In this document: positions 15,964-24,728 of the stretch, piece after piece
Numbering within the stretch: position 1 is the stretch's first letter
How the letters are laid out: each line of letters begins with the position of its first letter
From: an uncultured Oscillospiraceae bacterium
GTDB taxonomy: Bacteria; Bacillota; Clostridia; Oscillospirales; Oscillospiraceae
Direction: 5' to 3'
DNA: 42,358 nucleotides
Assembly: GCA_934565615.1 (NCBI GenBank)
Contig: CAKTIH010000002.1
Location: 1 to 42,358 of the forward strand
Program-made: the position numbers and the translations under genes
Notes under the pieces: model-generated
Told to the model about the DNA's origin: nothing
Database searches by the model: none
The model's input: the letters and a program-made list of their open reading frames with translations, nothing else

Positions 15964-17166
15964 TCAGTGCTTGGGCCTGTAGCCCCCGTCGCCGCGCGGG
16001 TCACGGCGCGCCTGCGCCTGCTGTGAGCGCGGCACGCTTCTCGGTGTGCGGCGCTGCGGCGGTTGACGCTTCCTCATAGCAGAGCGTATTACGATGACCA
16101 CTGCGAGTACGGCCACCACTGCGATAGCCGCAATAGTGAGCGCTTTTTTGACCGTTTCCTTGCGCGCCTGTTCTGCGGCAAGGCGCTCCTGCTCGGCCTT
16201 TTCCGCCGCCGCGCGCTCGGCTGCGAGACGCTCCTGCTCCGCCTTCTTGGCGGCGGCGTCCGCCTCGGCCTGCTTTGCGGCGTCCTCTTCGGCCTGCTTC
16301 TCTTCCTCGTAGGGCTTGAGCTGTTCATCAAGGCTCAGCGAGTATTCCATCAGCATCTGTGCTGCGTCCGCTATTACCTTTTCATAGCTCGAAACATTGC
16401 AGGTCATGACCGTGACGATGCAGGGATTCGGCGTGTAGATTATGCCGGTGGTGTGGTTGAAGCTCTGACCGAGCTGATCATCGAAGCTGCCGTACTTCTG
16501 CGCGACATCGTACGCGCCCTCAATGGACGGCGACAGGCGGAAGTAATGCTCCGGCTCCGCTTGGAGCATGCAGTCGATAACATTGGGGTAGCTGTCCGGA
16601 TCGGAATAGAGCGTTTTAACGACCGAGGTGATGTAGCGGTTGTTGAAGTAGCAGTAGTCCATGTAATCCGGGTCGTACTCGTTGTCCTTCAGCGAAGCGT
16701 ATTTCTTCGCCTCGGCGCGCCACTGCTCGTCTCCGCCGAGGTATGTTCTTATAGTGTGCGCCCATTCGTTGTTCGAGTGGACGAGGATAAGCTCTTCAAT
16801 CTCGGACACGGACTTATCGTAAATCAGTGTGTCCTGCGTGATCTCGCCGCTCTTGACGCGCTCGCTGAGCAGCATCATCAGCGGCACCTTGTACATGCTG
16901 GCAGGGTAGAACCACTCGTCGCCGTTATAGTACCATTCGTCTCCGGTCGCGGTGTAGCAGAAGCCGAGGCTGAAATCCTTCGGGTCAATCCCGCGCTCGG
17001 AGAGAAAGCTCTCTGTCATTTCATTGAGCTTCTGCGCGTCGATTATCCCGGTGTCCGTTGCCGCGTCGTCGGCCAGCGCCGATACCGGCATTGCCGCAAA
17101 CATCATCAGGCACAGCAGCAGCGATAGGAGCCGCCTGAAATTCATCTGTCCTTTATCCTTGTTCAT
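15964..17166 (-). CDS. Membrane-anchored serine hydrolase with class A beta-lactamase-like domain
   Basis: A signal peptide ends near VSALA (28-32). The extracellular domain has the serine-enzyme triad of motifs: S90-M-Y-K93 (PASMYK), S131-N-N133 (SNN in place of SDN) and HTTG (238-241) in place of KTG. A long Ala/Glu/Lys-rich coiled coil covers about 283-338, then a transmembrane helix at 342-361 and a basic Pro/Arg tail. Such proteins are penicillin-interacting hydrolases. True beta-lactamase activity is doubtful because the class A Glu166 position is not recognisable. The start at 17166 has a weak ribosome site. The Met 21 bases in (17145) has AAAGGA only 3 bases ahead. It is 17 bases upstream of the binding-protein gene and probably in one operon with it. 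Confidence 0.78.
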   Translation of the reverse strand: MNKDKGQMNFRRLLSLLLCLMMFAAMPVSALADDAATDTGIIDAQKLNEMTESFLSERGIDPKDFSLGFCYTATGDEWYYNGDEWFYPASMYKVPLMMLLSERVKSGEITQDTLIYDKSVSEIEELILVHSNNEWAHTIRTYLGGDEQWRAEAKKYASLKDNEYDPDYMDYCYFNNRYITSVVKTLYSDPDSYPNVIDCMLQAEPEHYFRLSPSIEGAYDVAQKYGSFDDQLGQSFNHTTGIIYTPNPCIVTVMTCNVSSYEKVIADAAQMLMEYSLSLDEQLKPYEEEKQAEEDAAKQAEADAAAKKAEQERLAAERAAAEKAEQERLAAEQARKETVKKALTIAAIAVVAVLAVVIVIRSAMRKRQPPQRRTPRSVPRSQQAQARRDPRGDGGYRPKH

Positions 17167-17245
17167 GGTTCTGCCTGCGTGCCATCCTTTCTCGGGTGAT
17201 AATCATATCAATTATATCATATAAAAGAAGTTTTGAATATATAGA

Positions 17246-17274
17246 TTGAAAATTTTCCGGAAAGATATTATATT
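17246..17274 (+). promoter_or_regulatory. Putative promoter of pepF
   Basis: TTGAAA (17246-17251), a 17-base spacer and TATATT (17269-17274). The start codon at 17282 is so close that the mRNA would have almost no leader. Confidence 0.5.
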
Positions 17275-17281
17275 ATAGGGT

Positions 17282-19012
17282 ATGAAAGCTGCGAATAAGA
17301 AATCTGCATCAGAGGGACGTGATATTCTGAAGGTCTCACAGCTGCCCTATAGCCGCGTCGAGCTTGACGCGTTCCGCGCGTCGATGGAGGAGATAACGAA
17401 CCGCATCCGCAATGCCGCCTGTACCGCGGATATCCTCGATGCGCGCGAGGACTATCTGCGCCTGTATTCCGAGTACCATACCATGAGCGCACTTGCCTAT
17501 ATGCGCTATTCCATCAACACCGCCGATGAGTTTTACTCTGCCGAGAACGATTATTATGACGAGGTCGGCCCCGCCGTACACAGCCTTATGGCCGACTATG
17601 CCGCCGCGCTGCTCGATTCTCCGTTCCGCGAGGAGCTTGAGCGGGAGCTATCCCCGCTGCTTTTCAGATCAATGGAGCTTCAGCGCAAGGCGATATCCCC
17701 GGTCATCGTTGACGACATGGTCGAGGAGAACCGGCTCATCAGCGAATACTCCAAGCTGATGGCCGGGATGGAGTTTGACTTTCGCGGCGAGAAGCTGCCG
17801 CGCCCCGCGCTGCTGGGCTATCTCAAGGACAGTGACCGCGCAGTGCGACGTGAGGCAATGGAGTGCCTCGGTACGACGCTTGAGAAGAACAGCGCGGAGC
17901 TTGACCGGATATTCGATTCGCTTGTCCATGTGCGCGACCGTATGGCAAAGAAGCTCGGCTATGATAACTTCATCGAGCTTGGCTACTGCCGCATGAACCG
18001 CCTGTGCTACGGGCGGCAGGAGGTCGCGGGATTCCGGCAGAACGTCCTGCGCGATATCGTCCCCGCCGTCTCCGCCCTGCGCACGGAAAATGCAAAGCGC
18101 ATGGGCATTGAGGACTATAAGCTCTATGATAACGAAGTCCTCATCCCCGGCGGCGACCCGCGCCCCTGCGGGAAGGATGGCATATTCGCCGCCGCGCGTG
18201 AGATGTACCATGCCATGAGCCCCGAGACCGGCGAGTTTATCGACATGATGCTCGAGAACGAAGCCTTCGATGTCGACTCCCGCAAGAACAAATGGGGCGG
18301 GGGCTACTGCACGGAGTTCGTCAAATACCGCCAGCCTTTCATACTTGCAAACTTTGACGGCACTGCCGGGGATGTCGACGTCGTGACCCACGAGGCGGGG
18401 CACGCCCTCAATGCGTGGCTCATCGCGGATAACCGCTTCGCACTCGAACTCGACTGCGGCGGTATGGAGACCGCGGAGACGCACTCTATGAGCATGGAGT
18501 TCTTCGCGTGGCCGTATATGGAGAAGTTTTTCGGTACCGGCGCCCCGGCATACCGGTACATGCACGCGCTCGACGCATTCTCGTTCATCCCATACGGTAC
18601 TGTGGTCGACGAGTTCCAGCACATCATTTATGCCAACCCCGATATGACGCCTGCCGAGCGCAACGCCGCGTGGCTTGAGCTTGAGAAAAAGTACCGCCCG
18701 CACATCTCCGTCGAGGGCATACCCTATCTCGAAAAGGGCACGCGCTGGCAGTACCAGATGCACATATACGAAAGCCCCTTTTATTATATCGATTACTGCC
18801 TTGCGCAGACCGCGGCCTTCAATTTCCTGCTGGCCTCGCTCGACGATTATGAGGGTACGTTCGGTAAATATATGCGCTTTTCCCGTCAGGGCGGGGAGAA
18901 GCTGTGGACGGAGCTGCTCGCGGAAGCGGGCTTTGCCTCACCGTTCACACCGGGCGCGCTGGGCGAGCTTGCCTCGCGCGTCGGAACACTGCTTGAAAAA
19001 ATAAAAATATAG
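17282..19012 (+). CDS. pepF: M3 family oligoendopeptidase F
   Basis: A cytosolic zinc metallopeptidase that degrades short peptides, 576 residues (family about 560-600). The zinc motif HEAGH is at 370-374 within VVTHEAGHALNAWL. The second zinc-ligand region is ETHSMSMEFFAWPYM, some 30 residues on, and the C-terminal YQMHIYESPFYYIDYCLAQ stretch closes the active-site channel as in other PepF proteins. The start has AGGGT only a few bases ahead, so initiation may be near-leaderless. It is followed after 8 bases by an amidohydrolase gene. Both probably act in peptide or amino-acid catabolism. Confidence 0.92.
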   Translation: MKAANKKSASEGRDILKVSQLPYSRVELDAFRASMEEITNRIRNAACTADILDAREDYLRLYSEYHTMSALAYMRYSINTADEFYSAENDYYDEVGPAVHSLMADYAAALLDSPFREELERELSPLLFRSMELQRKAISPVIVDDMVEENRLISEYSKLMAGMEFDFRGEKLPRPALLGYLKDSDRAVRREAMECLGTTLEKNSAELDRIFDSLVHVRDRMAKKLGYDNFIELGYCRMNRLCYGRQEVAGFRQNVLRDIVPAVSALRTENAKRMGIEDYKLYDNEVLIPGGDPRPCGKDGIFAAAREMYHAMSPETGEFIDMMLENEAFDVDSRKNKWGGGYCTEFVKYRQPFILANFDGTAGDVDVVTHEAGHALNAWLIADNRFALELDCGGMETAETHSMSMEFFAWPYMEKFFGTGAPAYRYMHALDAFSFIPYGTVVDEFQHIIYANPDMTPAERNAAWLELEKKYRPHISVEGIPYLEKGTRWQYQMHIYESPFYYIDYCLAQTAAFNFLLASLDDYEGTFGKYMRFSRQGGEKLWTELLAEAGFASPFTPGALGELASRVGTLLEKIKI

Positions 19013-19020
19013 AGAGGAAT

Positions 19021-20337
19021 ATGAAAATGAAAAAAGATATCGGAACCGAGAGCACCAGAACAGCCTATATAAACGGCATCATCCTCACCGGCGAAAAGGA
19101 CATGACCCCGATAAAGGACATGATCCTCTTCACCGACGGCGATAAGATTGAGGGCATCAAGCACGAGGGCGCGAGCACCGACGGCTGCCGCGTTATCGAC
19201 CTCAACGGCAGCTACATCATGCCCGGCCTTATAAACATGCACGTCCATATCCCCGGCAGCGGCAAGCCGAAAAAGAAGCAGTCCGACGTCAAGAAGCTCG
19301 TCAAGCTCATGACCTCGAACGCACTTATGAAGAAGATCGCCTACGAGATGTGCGCAAGCTATGTCAAGCCCGAGCTCTTCAGCGGCGTGACTACGCTGCG
19401 CAGCGTCGGCGGCATACAGGACCTTGACGCAAAGCTGCGCGATGACATTAACTCCGGCAAGCGCGTCGGCCCGCGCATCCTCGCCGGCAACATGGCAGTC
19501 TCCGTCCCCGGCGGGCATATGGCAGGCTCCCTTGCTTATGAAGCTACCTCCGCCGAGGAAGCCGCCGAGTACGTGCGCGAGATCGCCGCGACAAAGCCCG
19601 ACCTTATAAAGCTCATGATAACCGGCGGCGTGCTCGACGCGACCAAGAAGGGCGAGCCGGGCGAAATGAAGATGCCCGCAGACTATGTCAAGGCCGCCTG
19701 TGACGAGGCGCACCGCCTTGGCCTGCCTGTCGCCGCGCATGTCGAGAGCACCGAGGGCGTCAAGGTCGCGCTCGAAAACGGCGTCGATACCATTGAGCAC
19801 GGCGCAAAGCCGGATGATGAGATGATCGGCCTGTTCAAGGCGCGCTCCGCGAGCCACATCGCTACTATCTCTCCCGCGCTGCCCTTCGCGCTGTTTGACC
19901 GTTCCATCATCGGCGCGACCGAGGTGCAGCAGTATAACGGCCGCATCGTCTTTGACGGTATCATCGACTGCGCCAAGGCTTGCCTTGAAAACGGCATCCC
20001 CGTTGGTCTCGGCACCGACACCGGCTGCCCTTATATCACACACTACGATATGTGGCGCGAGGTCTATTACTTCCATAAGTACTGCGGCGTGAGCAATGCC
20101 TTCGCTCTCCATACCGCAACGCTGGGCAACGCCGAGATCCTTGGCATGGAGGATGAGATCGGCTCCATCGCTCCCGGGAAGTGCGCTGACCTGATCGTCA
20201 CCGCGGCCAATCCTCTTGACGACCTCAAGGCTCTGCGCAATGTCAGCATGGTCGTCGCCCGCGGCGAGATCGTCGATATCTCCGGACTCAAGAAGTACCC
20301 CACTGTCGAGCATGAGCTTGACAAGTTCCTCGACTGA
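19021..20337 (+). CDS. Amidohydrolase-superfamily protein (imidazolonepropionase/Xaa-Pro dipeptidase-like)
   Basis: A cytosolic metal-dependent hydrolase of 438 residues. The metal motif HVH is at 74-76 (INMHVHIPG). A Lys in LIKLMITGGV is a candidate carboxylated bridging ligand. His residues follow in AAHVES and TIEHG, and the catalytic Asp is in GLGTDTG. This ligand set fits the subgroup that includes dipeptidases acting on Xaa-Pro or Xaa-Arg and imidazolonepropionase-like proteins; the substrate cannot be decided from sequence. A position directly behind pepF supports a peptidase role. AGAGAGGAAT serves the ATG at 19021 or the second ATG at 19027. Confidence 0.78.
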   Translation: MKMKKDIGTESTRTAYINGIILTGEKDMTPIKDMILFTDGDKIEGIKHEGASTDGCRVIDLNGSYIMPGLINMHVHIPGSGKPKKKQSDVKKLVKLMTSNALMKKIAYEMCASYVKPELFSGVTTLRSVGGIQDLDAKLRDDINSGKRVGPRILAGNMAVSVPGGHMAGSLAYEATSAEEAAEYVREIAATKPDLIKLMITGGVLDATKKGEPGEMKMPADYVKAACDEAHRLGLPVAAHVESTEGVKVALENGVDTIEHGAKPDDEMIGLFKARSASHIATISPALPFALFDRSIIGATEVQQYNGRIVFDGIIDCAKACLENGIPVGLGTDTGCPYITHYDMWREVYYFHKYCGVSNAFALHTATLGNAEILGMEDEIGSIAPGKCADLIVTAANPLDDLKALRNVSMVVARGEIVDISGLKKYPTVEHELDKFLD

Positions 20338-20356
20338 GGATAGTATAAATCAAACA

Positions 20357-20387
20357 CACCCCCTGCGGTTCTCTGCCGCAGGGGGTG
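20357..20387. terminator. Strong terminator between convergent genes
   Basis: CACCCCCTGCGG (20357-20368) pairs perfectly with CCGCAGGGGGTG (20376-20387). Read on the minus strand it is followed by TGTTTGATTT. It can end both the amidohydrolase and the ParB-like transcript. Confidence 0.85.
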
Positions 20388-20391
20388 CTGC

Positions 20392-21234
20392 TTATGTAGC
20401 TGCTGTTGTTGCTGCCGCCTTGTTCTTCGGTATGGATATCGTGAGTATCAGCGAGTCCTCGGTCTCCTCGCGCTTCATCCCCGCGTCTATCCCGCCCTGC
20501 TTCATCAGGTCAAGACTCTTTGAGAGACTGTTCAGGAATATGCGCACGTCCTTGAGCACGAAGGTGCGCTTCGGCTCGGCGGCGTCCTGCGGCTCCCCGG
20601 CTGGTTCTGTGAGCAGCAGCTCTATGTACTCGTCCGTGGCCGCGACGGTGAGGCCGTTTTCGATGATGTACTGCAATGCCGCCCGCTGTGCGTTTGCGTC
20701 GGGCAGACGCAGCAGCGCGCGCCCGTGGCGCTCCGTCAGGCCGTTTACGCGCAGCGCATCGAGCACGTCGCTCGGTAGCCGGAGTAGGCGCAGCTTGTTT
20801 GCCACAGCGGACTGAGACTTTCCGAGACGCCGCGCGGCCTCCTCCTGGCTCATGCCGAACATGCGTATAAGCTGGCTTATCCCTGTGGCCTCCTCAATGA
20901 AGTCGAGGTCGCGCCGCTGCAAATTTTCAATGAGCGCGATAAGGCTCGCATCCTCCATGTTCACATCGAGCATTATGCACGGGACCTCGTCGAGCCCTGC
21001 GAGCTTTGCCGCGCGCAGCCGCCGCTCTCCCGCGACAAGCTCATAGCGCCCGCCGCGGCAGCGCACTGTGAGCGGGTTCAGAATACCGTAATTTTTTATG
21101 CTCAGGCTCAGCTCCTCCAGCGCGCTGCTGTCAAACTGCTTTCTGGGCTGGACCGGGTTCGGATAAATGTCGCCGGTGCGCAGATAGACTATTCCTCCTC
21201 TGCGCGTACCGGGGCGCGTCCTTAGTGCTTGCAT
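20392..21234 (-). CDS. ParB/Noc-family CTP-dependent DNA-binding protein
   Basis: A nucleoid-associated protein of about 280 residues. The N-terminal ParB domain has NPVQPRKQFD, then the CTP-binding motif GERRLRAAKLAG and ENLQRRDLDFIEEA. A helix-turn-helix follows in SQEEAARRLGKSQSAVANKLRLL, where Spo0J and Noc also have theirs. The C-terminal 60 residues hold the dimerisation part (VLKDVRIFLNSLSKSLDLM). No parA is adjacent, which argues for Noc or a solitary ParB paralogue rather than the parAB operon. GAGGAGG lies before the ATG whose first base is 21234. A GTG one codon upstream is the alternative. Confidence 0.85.
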   Translation of the reverse strand: MQALRTRPGTRRGGIVYLRTGDIYPNPVQPRKQFDSSALEELSLSIKNYGILNPLTVRCRGGRYELVAGERRLRAAKLAGLDEVPCIMLDVNMEDASLIALIENLQRRDLDFIEEATGISQLIRMFGMSQEEAARRLGKSQSAVANKLRLLRLPSDVLDALRVNGLTERHGRALLRLPDANAQRAALQYIIENGLTVAATDEYIELLLTEPAGEPQDAAEPKRTFVLKDVRIFLNSLSKSLDLMKQGGIDAGMKREETEDSLILTISIPKNKAAATTAAT

Positions 21235-21307
21235 CACAAAACCTCCTCATTTTGTGTTTCGGTACTGCAAGCATACACTATATATAGCGAGAAATGACGC
21301 GAAATAG

Positions 21308-21420
21308 GCAGACTGTCAAAAAAGCGTTTTTGCCAGTCTGCTTGAAAATCTGAACTTTCAAAAAAGTTCAGATTTTATTCTTATTGGACGTGAAAGACAC
21401 CCCTCCTGGGTTTCTTTCAC
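21308..21420. other. Intergenic region with three consecutive hairpins
   Basis: The gap 21235-21522 separates two minus-strand genes. GCAGACTG/CAGTCTGC is at 21308-21341. AAAATCTGAACTT/AAGTTCAGATTTT is at 21345-21376 and has T-rich flanks, so it can serve as a terminator for the EamA gene. GTGAAAGA/TCTTTCAC with ACCC/GGGT inside is at 21390-21420. On the minus strand the loop of the last hairpin holds AGGAGGGG, and a GTG-started 20-codon frame runs from 21420 to 21358. I cannot tell whether that frame is translated. Confidence 0.55.
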
Positions 21421-21522
21421 CGTATCTTCCTTCCCGTAACTTCTGCTGCACACGGGTTCTTTGACACGCTCAGGTCTTACAGAATATCGCTTTTGCAATA
21501 TCCCGGAAGACCTTTGTAACGA

Positions 21523-22407
21523 CTATTCTTTTCCGCGCGCGTTGAGCAGGACTATTGCCGCGAGTATCAGCACTATCCCTGCCGCGGCTACCGGTGTGAG
21601 CGGCTCGCTGAAAACGACTATGCCGAGCACTGTCGCCACAAGCGGCTCTATCGTCGCCATGATCGCGGCCTTGCTCGCGGGCGTGTTCTTCAGCCCAAGC
21701 GTGTACAGCAGATACGGCGCGACCGCCGTCACCACCGCTATGCCGAGTACATCGAGCGCAAAGCCGAGCGGCGGCAGGGAAGAGGCGATGGAGAGCATCT
21801 CTGCCGGGCGGCATATCAGCCATGAGCCCGCCGCAGAGAACAGAAACGCGTAGGTCGTGACCGTCAGCGGCTCATATTTCCGCAGCGCGACGGTGCCGAG
21901 GATGCTGTACAGCCCGTAGCCTATGCCGGAGCACAGGCCGATGAGCAGCCCCAGCGGGGTAAGCCCGCCTCCGCCGAGCCCGGAGACCAGCACGCAGCCG
22001 CCGAAGGCCAGTGCGAGCGCCGCGACGCGTCTGAGCGTGAGCCGTTCCTTAAAGAACAGCACCGACATCAGCGTCACCCATATCGGCGAGGTGTATAGCA
22101 GGATCGCCGCAATTGACAGCGGCATCATCTCGATCGATTTGAAGTAGCACACCGTGAAGAACAGCACGCTCCCGAGCCCAAGCCCGAGAAACAGCGGGAT
22201 ATCACGCGCGGCTATCTTAAAGCCCTTGCCTCCCCGCAGCGCGAGCGCGATGATGAAAATGACCGCACCAGTTGTCAGGCGCAGGGACGCGACCTGCATC
22301 GCGTCAAAGCCGAAGGAATTGAACCTGCGCACGAATATGCCCATCGTGCCCCAGAGCGCGCCGGCCAGCAGGATAAGCAGCGCCGAGCGCGCGGAATTGT
22401 TTTTCAT
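21523..22407 (-). CDS. EamA/DMT-family transporter
   Basis: A membrane exporter of 294 residues with ten hydrophobic segments in two EamA repeats. The first starts ALLILLAGALWGTMGIFVRRF, the second near GLCSGIGYGLYSILG. PLVATVLGIVVFSEPLT near the end is a typical EamA motif. The open frame reaches 22461, but GGAGG lies 6 bases before the ATG at 22407, so I chose the shorter form. Members export amino acids, nucleosides or other small metabolites; the substrate here is unknown. It is monocistronic, with its own promoter at 22450-22478. Confidence 0.87.
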   Translation of the reverse strand: MKNNSARSALLILLAGALWGTMGIFVRRFNSFGFDAMQVASLRLTTGAVIFIIALALRGGKGFKIAARDIPLFLGLGLGSVLFFTVCYFKSIEMMPLSIAAILLYTSPIWVTLMSVLFFKERLTLRRVAALALAFGGCVLVSGLGGGGLTPLGLLIGLCSGIGYGLYSILGTVALRKYEPLTVTTYAFLFSAAGSWLICRPAEMLSIASSLPPLGFALDVLGIAVVTAVAPYLLYTLGLKNTPASKAAIMATIEPLVATVLGIVVFSEPLTPVAAAGIVLILAAIVLLNARGKE

Positions 22408-22449
22408 GTTGCGCCTCCAATTGGACTTAACCAAAATCATTTGAGGGTT

Positions 22450-22478
22450 ATAATATACCACACGCGCTTTTTTGGCAA
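22450..22478 (-). promoter_or_regulatory. Sigma-A type promoter of the EamA gene
   Basis: On the minus strand, TTGCCA (22478-22473), a 17-base spacer and TATTAT (22455-22450), about 43 bases from the start codon. Confidence 0.7.
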
Positions 22479-22549
22479 GCGTTATCGTTTATATATTTTT
22501 CTCGACAGACTGCGCCTTTATTTTTATAGGAGGGCCTTTACTTTTCAAC

Positions 22550-22571
22550 TATAGATATGTTATCATCTATA
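22550..22571. promoter_or_regulatory. Palindrome, possible operator
   Basis: TATAGAT (22550-22556) and ATCTATA (22565-22571) form an interrupted palindrome with an 8-base spacer. A loose -35/-10 pair overlaps it on the plus strand. It sits between the EamA promoter and repeat copy C. Spacing and symmetry suit a dimeric regulator; no family can be named with confidence. Confidence 0.4.
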
Positions 22572-22621
22572 AACTACATAGATTTTGAATCGCATTAAAC
22601 CGATGTTGAGCAAGGACACCG

Positions 22622-22895
22622 TCAATTGACAAGAGCACACACGCCTGACGACGTCAGAAGAAGCTTGCACCGTTCCGCTTCCGCCTTGCGGCAAAAGCTG
22701 CACTAAGCAATCTCCTTCTTCCTTTTCAAATCGAACCCACTTCGTTGGGCTTCGATTTGAGTTGGAGATCGCCGGAGCAGAAAAGCGTTCAGGCAATGAA
22801 AAGCCCGCAGGCAATACTTTGTGTATTGGCAAGGGCTTTGAAGTGGCATGGGCGTTTTTCTGCCCGTCAAAACCGTGTGTGTCCTTGTCAATTGA
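22622..22895 (-). mobile_element. Structured repeat copy C in a 274-bp element bounded by inverted repeats
   Basis: The ends (22622-22643 and 22874-22895) are 22-base inverted repeats with two mismatches. Both contain TTGTCAATTGA when read outward to inward from the right. The left half is the same repeat as at 1-160, on the minus strand: hairpin 1 TCAAATCGAA/TTCGATTTGA (22726-22735 with 22751-22760), then the long stem, GCAA tetraloop hairpin and CTGAC/GTCAG hairpin. The right half is a second nested hairpin, GCAGAAAAGCG (22777-22787) with CGTTTTTCTGC (22853-22863), enclosing AAAGCCC/GGGCTTT and CAATAC/GTATTG. There is no transposase, so it would be a MITE-like passive element. The downstream gene begins 18 bases after the right end. 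Confidence 0.65.
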
Positions 22896-22913
22896 TGGTA
22901 AGGAATAGCAGGC

Positions 22914-24728
22914 TTGCACGAAAGGAAAACGTTAATTGTGAGAACTGGTATGAAAATCAAAAAGGGCTGCTGGTGGCTTGTAAGCGCCTTTGTCACTATC
23001 ATGATCCGATATTCGGTAACGGGCGGAATAACGGATACAAGCGTACCGGATATAGCGAGTAAAATAATTAATTCGTTTTCAAACAGCGCAGCTATGGATG
23101 CGCTGCTGGCGGCCGGGGGGGTGCTCCTGTTTACGGCAAAGAAGGATGACGATTCAGCAATAGATGTTCCTATCCTTGCTGCATCGATTGTTTTTTCGGT
23201 GCTATATGTTTTGGGGTTGTGTTGCCAGGAACTTGGCGAGTTTTTGGTGCTATTCTCTAACGCGCCCCAGTTGTTAATGCTGATAATGACTGCAACGGCT
23301 TATGCCATTGTGTTTTATCATGCACTGCGTCTGCTCTATTTGTGGATGGATAAGAAAAGTGATTTGGAAGAATACAACTGCGGCGCAACCCAATTTCCAA
23401 CTTTAAAAGTTGCAGCTGGAATCTTTTTGTGCTGGCTTCCATGGCTGCTGATGAACTATCCCTGCTCCTTCTGCAATGACGCTACTTTCCAGTTGAAGCA
23501 GTGGATAGGAATTACTCCATGGACTTCCGCCACGCCGCCTATGAGCACGGCGGTCATGGGCGTGTGCTACTCGATCGGAAAAGCATTGATCGATGAAAAC
23601 TTTGGAACATTTTTGTATTGCTTGCTGCAGACTGTTTGCGGAGCGCTTGTGTTCGCCGCAGGTATTCGGGAGTGCCGTATCTGTGGAGCTTCTAAAACCT
23701 TCTGTAAAATTGCTTTCGCTTTTTATGCATTCACGCCGCTGTGGGGACTATCCTGCCAGTGGTTTGAAAAAAGCTTTTTGTATACGTCTGTATTTACAAT
23801 GGCCGTAATACTGCTGCTTCCGATAGTTAGAGAGCGCGACTGCTTGCCGCGGCAGGCAGTGCTGATCAGTGCGGTCGTTCTTCTTGCGGCTCTTCTACGG
23901 GCTGATGCCTTGATGGAGCTTTATCCCGTCCTTTTCCTCGTGGCGGTTCTGATTCAAAAACGTGCAGGAAGATGGCTTGCTGCGGCTTCGCTTGTATCGC
24001 TTGCTTTGTTCATGCTGATCAGTAACGTGCTATATCCTGCTCTTGGCATTAAAAAATTGCCGACTAAAGAGATCCTGAGTGTTCCATTCCAACAGACGGC
24101 AAGATATTGCTTGCTGTATCCTGATGAAGTTACACAGGAGCAGTACGATGCGATCAATGCAGTGCTGCCCTATGACCAGTTATATAACTATGATCCGGAA
24201 CTTGCCGATCCTATAAAGAACCTCTATTGCGGCGAAGATTCTGATCTGCCTGCATATTTCAAGGCATGGTTTCAGATGCTGCTTAAGCATCCCGCAAACT
24301 ATTGGGAGACTCATTTTACCAATCACTGGCTTGATATGACGCCGGTGGAGCCTGACTGTATTGTAAATATAATGAGCACATATGGTCCGGATGTTGAGGA
24401 AATTGGCGCGCACCGCGTTTTTTACGTCATGCCGACACGGCTGTTCATCATTATTCGGGCGGCGTATGAGCGGCTTCCTTTGATCAGCATCCTCGCAGCT
24501 CCGGGGGCTTATACTTGGGCTATGTGGATATGCGCAATACAGCTGATAAGAAGGAAACGTTATTCATCACTTTTTATTGTAATCCCGGGACTGATGAATA
24601 TTCTGTTCTGCATAGCATCCCCGCTTAACGGTTCTATACGTTATGAACTGCCTACGATTGCGATGCTTCCGATAGTTCTATGCTGGACAATTGCCTGCTC
24701 GCGTGAGCGGCAGCAAGCAGCGGCATGA
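22914..24728 (+). CDS. Large polytopic membrane protein, DUF6020-like
   Basis: I cannot assign a function. The 604-residue protein has about 11-13 hydrophobic segments in the first 380 residues and again at the C-terminus. A hydrophilic, probably extracellular stretch lies at about 390-500 (YDPELADPIKNLYCGED, HPANYWETHFTNHW). This layout resembles membrane glycosyltransferases of the GT-C kind and the DUF6020 family of clostridia. The TTG at 22914 has AAGGAA 8 bases upstream and is the best-supported start; GTG 22938 and ATG 22950 are alternatives. Its base composition is visibly more AT-rich than its neighbours, with codons such as TTG, TTT and ATT common. Together with the flanking repeat and tRNA remnant this suggests acquired DNA. 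Confidence 0.75.
   Translation: MHERKTLIVRTGMKIKKGCWWLVSAFVTIMIRYSVTGGITDTSVPDIASKIINSFSNSAAMDALLAAGGVLLFTAKKDDDSAIDVPILAASIVFSVLYVLGLCCQELGEFLVLFSNAPQLLMLIMTATAYAIVFYHALRLLYLWMDKKSDLEEYNCGATQFPTLKVAAGIFLCWLPWLLMNYPCSFCNDATFQLKQWIGITPWTSATPPMSTAVMGVCYSIGKALIDENFGTFLYCLLQTVCGALVFAAGIRECRICGASKTFCKIAFAFYAFTPLWGLSCQWFEKSFLYTSVFTMAVILLLPIVRERDCLPRQAVLISAVVLLAALLRADALMELYPVLFLVAVLIQKRAGRWLAAASLVSLALFMLISNVLYPALGIKKLPTKEILSVPFQQTARYCLLYPDEVTQEQYDAINAVLPYDQLYNYDPELADPIKNLYCGEDSDLPAYFKAWFQMLLKHPANYWETHFTNHWLDMTPVEPDCIVNIMSTYGPDVEEIGAHRVFYVMPTRLFIIIRAAYERLPLISILAAPGAYTWAMWICAIQLIRRKRYSSLFIVIPGLMNILFCIASPLNGSIRYELPTIAMLPIVLCWTIACSRERQQAAA

Noticed and set aside
21386..21400. parS-like half site ACGTGAAAGACA near the ParB/Noc gene
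   Set aside because: Only one half resembles TGTTTCACGTGAAACA, and the other half belongs to a different hairpin with a different spacing.
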